64,000 bases of DNA from Locusta migratoria (lineage: Eukaryota; Arthropoda; Insecta; Orthoptera; Acrididae). Both the position numbers and the translations under genes were made by a program. The stretch lies in assembly GCA_026315105.1 (NCBI GenBank), contig CM048746.1:348939548-349003547 (forward strand), read 5' to 3'. The notes under the pieces were generated by a model. That model was given only the letters and a program-made list of their open reading frames with translations, had not been told where the DNA came from and did not search any database. Shown here in pieces: positions 56,095 through 64,000 of the stretch; position 1 is the first letter of the stretch; every line of letters begins with the position of its first letter.

Positions 56095-56600
56095 TAAAAG
56101 GTTCCATTAATGGTAGTAGGAACTGCTAGTATGATCATAAAATACTATGGATAGTAAGATAGATTTCATAGTAGTATAAACTACTAGTATTGTAATAAAA
56201 TAGCGAAAAGTGCCAGAACAGTAGATAATATGGCGGCTCTGAAGAGAGTCATGAAGGAACAGTATCTTTGGTCCCTGTAGTGAGAATTATTACTATTATA
56301 AGTAAAATACACTGAACAATAAGATAGATTTTATAGTGGTATAAACCACAAGTCTTAAGATAAAATACAAAAATTGCCACTACAAAAGGTTATATAGATT
56401 TTACAGTAGTATAACTACACGTATTAAAATAAAATACCAAGATTGCCATAACAGAAGGTAATACAGCGGCTCTGATGAGAGTCATAAAAGGAGCCAAGAT
56501 GTAACACTTAGAAGGCTAATGTAGAGGAGTCTAGTGTTATGGTAAAAATATAAAGAACACCAAAAGATGTTTTAATAACAGTAGAAACAACTAGTATTAT
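56095..56600 (+). repeat. Diverged AT-rich tandem repeats at the end of the trypsin intron
   Basis: Recurring blocks: GATAGATTT followed by a TAGTAGTATAAACTAC-type stretch (56158, 56320, 56395), TGCCAGAACAG/TGCCATAACAG (56212, 56442), and GCGGCTCTGAAGAGAGTCAT/GCGGCTCTGATGAGAGTCAT (56234, 56465). Units of about 75-240 bp overlap irregularly. They end about 70 bp before the exon 2 acceptor. Confidence 0.65.
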
Positions 56601-56668
56601 AATGAAATATCCTGTTACAATTTATTCCACGTAAGGAGATAATGACGTGAAGTGACGTGACTGTGCAG

Positions 56669-57031
56669 GCGGTGGGCCTCGGCACCTCTGAGCTGGCGGG
56701 CGGCACGGCGGTGACCATCACGGGCTGGGGCTCTCTGCAGTCCGGCGGCGAGTCCCCGGTGCAGCTGCAGGCGGTCACCACGTCCATCGTGGACCGCGAC
56801 GCCTGCAACGACGCCTACGGCGGCGACATCCTGGACACCATGATCTGCGCCGGCGAGGAGGAGGGCGGCAAGGACTCGTGCCAGGGCGACAGCGGCGGCC
56901 CGCTCGTGTCGGGCAGCACCCAGTACGGCATCGTCTCCTGGGGCTACGGCTGCGCCGAGGAAGGCTACCCCGGCGTCTACGCCAACGTGCCCTCCGCGCG
57001 ATCCTGGATCACCGAGAAGACCGGCATATAG
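56669..57031 (+). CDS. Trypsin-like serine protease, exon 2 (residues 139-258)
   Basis: Second and last coding exon of the same protease. The acceptor is CTGTGCAG|GCGGTG at 56668/56669, phase 0, and joins exon 1 in frame at the point where trypsins have the loop before TGWG. Visible landmarks are ITGWGSLQSGG (155-165), Cys184 and Cys198 (disulphide), and KDSCQGDSGGPL (206-217). Within that stretch Asp207 is the S1-pocket residue six places before Ser213, the hallmark of trypsin specificity, and Ser213 is the nucleophile. SWGYGCAEEGYPGVYANV follows (228-245), with Cys233 pairing with Cys209 and glycines keeping the S1 pocket open. The stop is TAG at 57029-57031. The joined product is 258 residues with three disulphides, normal for an invertebrate trypsin. 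All catalytic residues and both splice sites are intact, so it looks functional. A digestive midgut enzyme is the simplest reading, but expression cannot be seen from the sequence. Confidence 0.93.
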   Translation, partial: AVGLGTSELAGGTAVTITGWGSLQSGGESPVQLQAVTTSIVDRDACNDAYGGDILDTMICAGEEEGGKDSCQGDSGGPLVSGSTQYGIVSWGYGCAEEGYPGVYANVPSARSWITEKTGI

Positions 57032-57089
57032 ACAGGCGAACGCGGCACTCCTTTTTGTTTCACTTTTGTATTTAACTGAAGAACCTGGT

Positions 57090-57095
57090 AATAAA
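57090..57095 (+). terminator. Polyadenylation signal of the trypsin gene
   Basis: AATAAA lies 59 bp after the trypsin stop codon, giving a short 3' UTR with cleavage expected near 57105-57120. A LINE relic begins only about 50 bp further on (57145), so there is almost no spacer between gene and repeat. Confidence 0.75.
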
Positions 57096-57144
57096 ACTTG
57101 TTTCCCGTCCACATAAGCCTATGATTTATTATCGTCCTCACCAC

Positions 57145-58795
57145 TTTGATCTATGATTTAGAAAATATCGTTCTTGTGAAACACAACTAGTTCTTTACCC
57201 ACACGAAGTGATGAGTGCTATCGACGAGGGATCTCAAATTGAGTCCTTACTTCTTGATATCCGGAAGGCTTTTATTCTCAGAAACGACTTTTAACCTTTA
57301 GCCCGTACACCGGTCAATTGGACCGGGGCGACCCCCTTCTCCTCCCTTCCCCTCTCTCTGAGTGCGTGTCAGCACTCTGCCCTCCACAGTAGCCTCAAGG
57401 CAGTTGAAGAGGAAGTCCAAGTAAGTCTTTTCTTCGTTGTGCATCTGGCTGAATTTCTGTAATTGAAGAATTGCACTCTCCGCTCCCGGTCAAAAAAGGC
57501 CTATGTGTACACTGAATGTCTTTGTTTTGTCCGCTCCAATGTACCCCCCCCCCCCTTACCATCAAGTTGTGTGTTTTTCCTTTCACAGTCAACTGCAAGT
57601 CTATAAAATTGGAAAAAAATCTACATATCAAGTGTGTGAGAAAACTATTGGGGGTGTATGCTGGGGAAGGGGGAGACCGAATGGTGCATTACATGTATTT
57701 TAAAACATTTAGATGCAAAAAAGGGCGAAAGAAACTGAAAGAAACGGCACCGCAGTCTTAAAGACCAAGTGTACGCTTTGTGTGCCATAAGGGGGTGTAC
57801 GGGCTGAAGGTTAATGAAATTGCGTGGTTACGGTATATCGCCCGAAATTTGTGACTGGATTTCTTGTCAGAGAGGGCACATTTTGTACTAATTGATGGTA
57901 AGGCAATGACTAAAATAGAGGTGATATCGGGCGTTTCACACGGTAGTGTCATTGGTCGTCTGCAGTTCCTTATTTACATTAACGATTTGGGAGAAAATCT
58001 AAGCAGCTCTCTTAGGTTGTTTGCAGATGACGCCGTCATTTACCGTCTAATAAAATCATCTGAAGATAAAACCAACTGCAGAACGAACGAAATAAGATAT
58101 CACGGCAACTGACTCTAACCAATGAGAAGGGTGAAGTCCCCACATGAGTACGAAAAGATTTCCGTTAATCTTTGTTTGCAAGATAAATCAATCAAACGTA
58201 AAGCCCATACACTCCACTAAATACCTAGGAATTACTATTACATCAGACTTAAACTGGAAACAACATGTAGATAACGTCATGGGAAAGGCAGAACCGTTAA
58301 AAGATGCAACAGAACTACTAAATATACCGCATAACTACGCTTGTCCGTCCTTTTTTGGAGTGTTGCTGCCCAGTGTGAGATTTTTATCACGAGGGTTTGA
58401 CGGAGAACATCGAAAGAGTCCAAAGAAGGGCAGCTCGTTTTGTATTATTCACGATACAGAGGAGACAGTGTCACGGAAATGATACAGGACCTGGGATGGG
58501 AATCATTACAACAACGGCGTTTATCGCTGCGGCTTGGGCTACTTTCGAAACTCCAATCGCCAACATTCTCCTCCGAATGCGAAAATATATTGTTGACACC
58601 CACTTACATACGTAGAAATTATCATTAGAATAAGATACGGTAAATCAGAGTTCGAACGGAGATACTCGATGTTCTTTCTTCCCGCGCGCTATTCGAGAAT
58701 GGAAGGGAGATAAATAGTATAAAGGTGGTTTGATGAACTCTCTGCCAGTAACTTAAATCTGATTTGCAGAGTATCCCATGTAGATGTAGATGTAG
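57145..58795 (+). mobile_element. CR1-like LINE relic with (GTAGAT)n tail, split by a piggyBac-like element
   Basis: RT relic beginning FRKYRSCETQLVLYPHEVMS (57155) and LLLDIRKAFI. It is interrupted at 57295-57810, then resumes KLRGYGISPEICDW, GSVIGRLQFLIYINDLG and LRLFADDAVIYRL (motif C intact, about 58008-58045). Thumb KYLGITITSDLNWKQHV (58219 on), C-terminus FSSECENILLTPTYIRRNYH and tail CATGTAGATGTAGATG near 58778. Several stops. It starts 50 bp after the trypsin poly(A) signal. Confidence 0.8.
57295..57810. mobile_element. piggyBac-like non-autonomous element
   Basis: 516-bp element with inverted ends CCTTTAGCCCGTACACC and GGTGTACGGGCTGAAGG, flanked by TTAA at 57291-57294 and 57811-57814. 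The TTAA duplication and CC/GG ends are typical of piggyBac. Excising one TTAA and the insert restores the LINE sequence. Contains no recognisable transposase. Confidence 0.8.
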
Positions 58796-59012
58796 TCTAA
58801 ATTTACTTTTTGCTCCACCTACACTACCAAGGAGACCATATGGGTATCGGATTTTCGAATGTCTTTATATTTCTGTTACGTCAAGTTCAGAACTTAAATA
58901 ACAATCCGCATAAAGCCATTCGACACAACTCTCAAAAAGGTTTCGAGAATATTGGCTTCGAAGTTTTGAAAAGTACACGTAAGTATCTACAATTAAAACA
59001 GTTTCAGCATTT
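58796..59012. other. Short unassigned stretch
   Basis: The opening 58810-59022 has no motif; nothing else seen. Confidence 0.3.
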
Positions 59013-59090
59013 ATCGGCGTAGCTCAGACGATAGCGTTCTAACCTTCCAACCGTAGAGTCGGTGGTTAAATCACACTGTTTTCTAATTCA
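59013..59090 (+). repeat. tRNA-like fragment
   Basis: GGCGTAGCTCAGACGATAGC is an almost perfect box A region. The box B (GGTGGTTAAATCAC) is degraded, so it is probably an old SINE head rather than a working tRNA gene. Confidence 0.4.
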
Positions 59091-59649
59091 ATTATATAAA
59101 ACACTAGTAAAAGCCCGACAGTCAACAGAATACATTGGTGTTCTAAATATTATGAATTCCGATTAAGAATGTCTGTGCAAAAGTGTCTGCTAATTCAAAC
59201 TGAATTACCCAGGTCAGGCGGCGAGAACGCCCCTTTGGAAGACGAGACTCGTCAGACCACGCAACATGCTTCCGGTCATCAACAGTCCAATGTCGACAGG
59301 TTCAGACGAGGCGTAAAGCTTTGTGTCATTCAGTCAGCAAGAGTACACTTGTGTCCCTTCGGCTCTGGAAGCCGATGTCCTTGACATGTCATTGAATGTT
59401 TTGCACGCTGACACTTTCTGAAGGCCCGGCTTTGAAATCCACAGCAATTTGGGGAAGGTTTCCACTTTCGTCACTTTGAACGTTTCTCATCATTCGTCGC
59501 TGGCCCATTATTGCAGGATCTTTCATCCGGCCGCAGCGACGAAAGAAATTTATGTTTACCCGATTCTTTGGTGTCGTACACCAAAAACCCCACCAGTTCG
59601 CTAACTTGGCATGCTGTGTCCCATTTCTCATACACCAACTATAATACTA
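59091..59649. other. Unassigned stretch
   Basis: Openings at 59169-59384 (+) and 59389-59631 (-) show no motif. The sequence is less AT-rich than the surroundings. Confidence 0.3.
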
Positions 59650-59890
59650 AGTTCAAAGTAACATAAATGGTGACGTTGATGATTTTTGGTCGTTAGACCC
59701 CATCTGGGAATGAGATTGACCTGCCTGGTGCAAGTCTTTAGGTGACTCCACATGGGTGACTTGCGCGTCGAAGATGAAATGATGATGAAGACGACACAAG
59801 ACCCAGTCTCCGAGTGGAGAAATCGAACCCAGGCCCCCTGCATAGCTATCTAACACGCTGTTCATTGAACTACGAAGGCGAACACAGAAA
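59650..59890 (-). mobile_element. SINE-D (tRNA-derived)
   Basis: tRNA-like head on the minus strand at the right end: TTCGTAGTTCAATGAACAG (box A) and GGGTTCGATTTCTCC (box B). The body includes GGTCGTTAGACCCCATCTGG and a 3' end near GTGACGTTGATGATTTT. Confidence 0.55.
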
Positions 59891-59925
59891 TGGTGATCAC
59901 CTGCCATTGAAGCAGGAATAACGAA

Positions 59926-60106
59926 AGCCGGCCGCGGTGGCCGAGGGGACTGAGGCGCTCCAGTCACGGTCTGCACGGCCACTACGGTCGGGGGTTCGAA
60001 TCCCCCCTCGGACATGGATATTTGTGCCGTCCTAGTTCGTAAGTAGTTTGTAAGTTTGATGACCCCGTAGTTAAGTCCCATAGACTATACAAACATTTGA
60101 ACATTT
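59926..60106 (+). mobile_element. SINE-A
   Basis: 181-bp copy with an intact head (GGTGGCCGAGGGGACTGAGG, box B GGGGTTCGAATCCCC). An 11-bp target duplication, ggaataacgaa, lies at 59915-59925 and 60107-60117. A small internal deletion shortens the body. Confidence 0.87.
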
Positions 60107-60117
60107 GGAATAACGAA

Positions 60118-60266
60118 TCTAACACCTGCGCCACAGAACCGTTGTCTTCTAAAGGCGTTGTTGCAGGTACATCCTCAGTGGTTTGTATACTAGTTTGAAT
60201 CTTGACATGATAACCGGTTGAACCGTTGTGATGTGGTTGGGAAGTTCGAATTTTGACACTGTGTGT

Positions 60267-60304
<38 letters not shown>

Positions 60305-63300
60305 TGTTGTGGCAGGCAGTTTTGTTTTAACCGGTTGTTGAAGTAACCATATAATAAAAACTCGACTGATACTTACAAGCTCACTGGGGATACTTAAAAG
60401 TTAAGTGCGTATTACCAACAATTTCTCATTAGTGAACAAATATTTCCAAACATTTTTGAAACTTGAATGATATGACGAACTACCGTGTTCTTGTTCTGGA
60501 ATCTAACTCATCACCATCAGCCATTGCAGTGTCTTATCGATACCCAGTCTTGACAAACATCGTCATAGCTGACTAGCACCAAGGCGTGTGAAATATCGGA
60601 GTTTTCACAAGTATCAATTCAAAAATCTTAACTTAAAAAATAATAATAAAAATAATTCTTTTTTATGTTTGTTAATTCTTTTTTTTCTGATCCAGGAAAT
60701 TAATAAATTCTCTTAAGTCGCTAGTAACATATAACAAAGTATCAAAAGAAATTTCAGCATTGGTCGTAAATTAACGTTCATTTGTTATTGCAACTCGATT
60801 TCATCATCCTCAGTGCAACTGAGGGACGTATTAGCGGAGCTATTAATTTAAAAAAAATAATTTTCACGGAAGTTATTTAAACAACACGTTTCCCACAATT
60901 AGTTCCTTTCCTAAGTTGATGGCGGATACCATAATCGTTTTTTGCTGTAAAATAAAACACATCTGGCTTTTGTGATGGGGGAAGTAAAATGAAATTGCAT
61001 TATTTAAATAAATCTAAATTATTAAATTGAAATCATCCTTAGTATTAGTACATGTTTCACCATCTTCATTTACATTTTACAATTTGATGTATCTAGAATC
61101 CTTATACAAAATCAGCGCAAAAGGACAACCTATCTGAGCGCGAGAGAGGATCTCCAGACCACAACAAATTGTAAAGAATTTGTAGCCATTGTAATTTTGA
61201 TCACTTTCTTTTAATTGAGTCTAAGTTTGCTGTTAAACTGCACTTTTTGCACACGCTTTCACTGAACTCTGCACTGTAATTGCATTGACTAGCAGTGGCG
61301 TCGGCAAAAAGCAGCTGTGCGCTGCCAGTAGATTGACATGTAGCCCCCACCCCGTGTCGGCGGTCGGTCGTGAATAGTCATGCGTACGGCCACGTGCCTT
61401 CTTTCTTATTGGTCAGTATGGTCAGCTAGACAGTTGACACACGGCGCGACGTTCTCTTCTCTTATGCCATTCTCTTCGTACAGTCTTCGTCTCGCTATGA
61501 AACCAAATACCGGCATCAGTTTTCTTATTTTAAGATAATTAACGGCATTGCTGCGGGTAAGGATTTTGTTTATATGTGTTACGAGTTTGTTACTAATGTC
61601 TGTATAGTCTTGCACTTCTACGTATACTCACATATTTCGGTTTCAAGTTTGTTATTTCAAAGTTGTCAGTATGCTAACAACTGTCTGTATTTCGCTTGTC
61701 ACTGTTTCCAGCTAAGCAGTACCGCAGTGTATAAACAAGGAGGTTAGAACCTAGAGAGGTGGTGTTATCTATGCTGAGAACCGGCACTGGTTGAAGCCAC
61801 GGGGGCCATGCTTTTGTGCCCAAAACAAGGATTTCTCGCTTAAAATTTTGTGTGAATATTCCCCTCTCTACGCAAAGCCACTAAATTGGTAGTCATATCG
61901 GAGTATTTACATACATATGACATACATTTCAACGACAAGAAGTACTTTACCATACAGAACGACCAATGTTTTGGGCACAAACAAATGCCGGAATGCGCAT
62001 TTTGCTGGCTTCACTTTTTCACTGTTAGGGCATCTCCAGAGAGTATAACATCCTTGTGTATAAATGAGAATTCGTCACACGCACACCAATGATGTGTCTA
62101 CTAGTGTGACAGAAATTAAAGTTTTATGTAATTGTGTTGTGTGAAAATGCTTTGTTAATGTTAACGGATAATATCGCTACTGTTTTTACTAGAAGTTTAT
62201 GTATGCAATGATGTCACTGATTGAACACAGATTTTTTTTTCGACATTTAGTGTTCGTGTACACCAGCTCATTCATTGTCTTTCACTTTACTGTTTTATGC
62301 ATACAGGTAAATATTGCAGTTTACAGTCGTATTAACAGTTTGTGGTTTGTGTTGGTGAGTTTCTAGCGAGATCATTTCCATTCATTGTCCTTCTGTTTGC
62401 TCCGATCGCGTCATTGTAGTCGCGAGTGAAAAAGATGCAAGATACATTTCTCTTTCTTACATGTTTGTAATCTAATGGTTTGAATGGGGGTTAGTCACAA
62501 TTTTGTGCATTTCATGACGTGGTCTAGAACAGTTGTGATCAAACGGACTTGCACTTTTCGGTGCAGAAATAGGTTAACAGAAGTAGTACACATGTAAATA
62601 AAATTGAAAAAAATATGTATAAAACATAATTAAAATGTAATAATAAAAATGAAAGTGAAGATATGGAACACCTAGACCGTACTCTTAAACTAAGGGCAAA
62701 CCACTTTCGTGAACATATAACCCATTGTTTAGTGTAACACTAAATTGCGATCGTAACATTAGAATCGCCATTTCCTTTTTTTTTTTTTTTTCTTTTTTTT
62801 TTTTTTTTAAGAAATCAGTTCATACCTTTGTAATACAGAATAGTCAAGACCACAGAATAAGTTAGCCATAACAACCTAAATTACAGACATCTTTTGTTAG
62901 GAAACTAGTATAAATATTACCCTCAGTCGTGTCACTCTCTCTCTCTCTCTCTATGTATTCGGCTCCCTATGAATTAGGTATTAGGCGATTACCTCAATAT
63001 GAGTTTAGTTATTTACTTGTTAATTTGCGACTAATTCATTTCTTATAAAGTATTGAGATTTTGATAGGATCAGGTGAATAGTGCTAAAGTGTTATGGAAT
63101 TTGCGACAGTATTATCTATTGAGTTTAGATCGGGTTAGGCTTCAGAAGATAGTTATAAAAATTCTGCCTCCTGAAGATATAATGATTAATTTTAGATAGA
63201 TCAGAATAATAATAACTGTTTTATCAAGAGTAATAAAACTTTATTTAAGAAGATCAAAGTTGGTGTGAACTGTAAAAGAGATCAGAGATTCTGTTGTTAA

Positions 63301-64000
63301 ACATTAACTGTGCGAAATATAGTTAGTATCATTATGCAAGTGCATTTATTGTACACTGTGTGATTTTGAAGAATATAGAAACGAGTGAGATTTAAAAAGT
63401 GTCTTAACAGAGTTCTTCTGTAGTTAGAACCTTTATCAAATTAGTGATATTTTGAACAGTGCTTAAATTAATATGTTTGACTGTGACAGAGCGCAATATG
63501 TAGTAAAATTTACTTAATCCGCTATTCAGTGAGATGAACCATATTAAAAGCAAACTCCCAAAGACTTTTCCATGAAAGATCTAAATAAATTAATACTTGT
63601 GTAACTGACTTCATTTTAGTAAACTGCCGGGACAGATAAGAAAGATAAACTTTCATAACAATATATAACCCCTGAGATAAAGAATCTGTATGTTCAAACA
63701 TTTTAATAAAGTTAAGGACATTAAATAGTTTCAGGAAAGTAAAACTTCACAGTACGTTCATGTGAAATAAGAAACAATAACTCAATTCAATCGATCAAAC
63801 AGGAGTACCAACCTAAATTACTGAACTACAAGATAAGTAAAATTTTAGGCCCTATTAGACTATCAAGCAGAAGAAGACTAAAGTTACTCAATTGCCTACC
63901 ATAAATAATCATCACCAATATGATTAAAGGAAACTGCTCCAATCACTTTTTCTTGAAATGATATTTATTCCATGAACCAGTTTTCAAACCTTTTCAGGTT
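60118..64000. other. AT-rich terminal region without recognised genes
   Basis: 3.9 kb with a (TG)n microsatellite (about 60268-60303), poly-T tracts near 62778-62808 and a (CT)n run near 62934-62950. Openings at 61406-61615 and 61886-62092 have no motif. No SINE, LINE or transposon end was identified. Confidence 0.4.

Larger units (their letters stand above)
52003..56668 (+). other. Intron of the trypsin gene, filled with repeats
   Basis: GT...AG intron of 4666 bp inside the protease gene. In order it contains a mariner-type element with long inverted repeats (52146-53098), an RTE-like reverse transcriptase relic (53101-54260), a stretch with a hammerhead-like hairpin motif (55174-55206), and diverged AT-rich tandem repeats (about 56095-56600). 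Segment 54261-55170 holds no recognisable gene. The contrast between AT-rich intron and GC-rich exons is sharp. Confidence 0.85.

Noticed and set aside
56615..57112. Long open frame antisense to trypsin exon 2
   Set aside because: Same effect of GC-rich codons; the sense strand has every protease landmark.
59935..60014. Possible tRNA gene with a good box A and box B
   Set aside because: It is the head of a SINE with a body and an 11-bp target duplication; no clean acceptor stem.
60118..64000. Searched for exons or promoters downstream of the last SINE
   Set aside because: Only short chance frames, microsatellites and AT-rich sequence; no conserved motif.
1..64000. CRISPR array, prophage, bacterial operon or integron
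   Set aside because: No regularly spaced short repeats, no ribosome-binding sites with dense frames; all signs are of an animal genome.

Overview
This is a piece of a large, repeat-dominated animal genome, most likely an orthopteran insect (grasshopper or locust, Schistocerca-like). That attribution is an inference. It rests on the tRNA-headed SINE families, the CR1-like LINEs ending in (GTAGAT)n, the AT-rich background and the very low gene density. Nothing bacterial, viral-particle-like or CRISPR-like was seen.

One host gene is convincing: a two-exon trypsin-type serine protease on the + strand. Exon 1 is 51589-52002, exon 2 is 56669-57031, and the intron is 4.67 kb. It has a TATA box 45 bp before the ATG, two consensus GATA sites in the proximal promoter, and an AATAAA at 57090. 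The predicted product is 258 residues with signal peptide, arginine-rich propeptide, RIVGG activation site, His76/Asp121/Ser213 triad and Asp207 in the S1 pocket. The intron carries a mariner-type element with 330-bp inverted repeats, an RTE-like LINE relic and diverged tandem repeats.

The rest is transposon sequence in several layers. From left to right: transposon end plus SINE-in-SINE (1-881); LINE relics (1640-3122, 8106-9950, 10609-12245 on the minus strand); an inverted pair of LTR-like segments (about 9955-10265 and 13715-14021), the second followed by a tRNA-Arg-like primer site; decayed LTR-retrotransposon gag-like sequence (17430-21860) with a LINE fragment and SINEs inside it; a Harbinger-like 2.1-kb DNA element flanked by TTA (24001-26103); Gypsy-type pol relics and a possible long LTR (26178-29210); a rearranged mariner-type element (29641-30400); two consecutive LINE relics, each hit by a SINE (30403-32722); a full-length but dead I-like LINE with a 13-bp target duplication (33932-39480); a nearly full-length CR1-like LINE (about 41790-47365) with one RTE and two SINE insertions; and a self-inverted mariner (47668-48797) that contains a 431-bp insertion.

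That 431-bp insertion (47849-48279) is the most unusual object. It is a near-perfect fold-back with a 12-bp target duplication, and each arm carries a module that can be drawn as a type I hammerhead ribozyme. One core base differs from the consensus (CAGATGA instead of CTGANGA). A looser relative lies in the trypsin intron at 55174-55206. After the trypsin gene come a LINE relic split by a piggyBac-like element in TTAA (57295-57810), more SINEs, and about 3.9 kb of AT-rich sequence with nothing recognisable.

Nested target-site duplications let the relative order of many insertions be read directly from the sequence.
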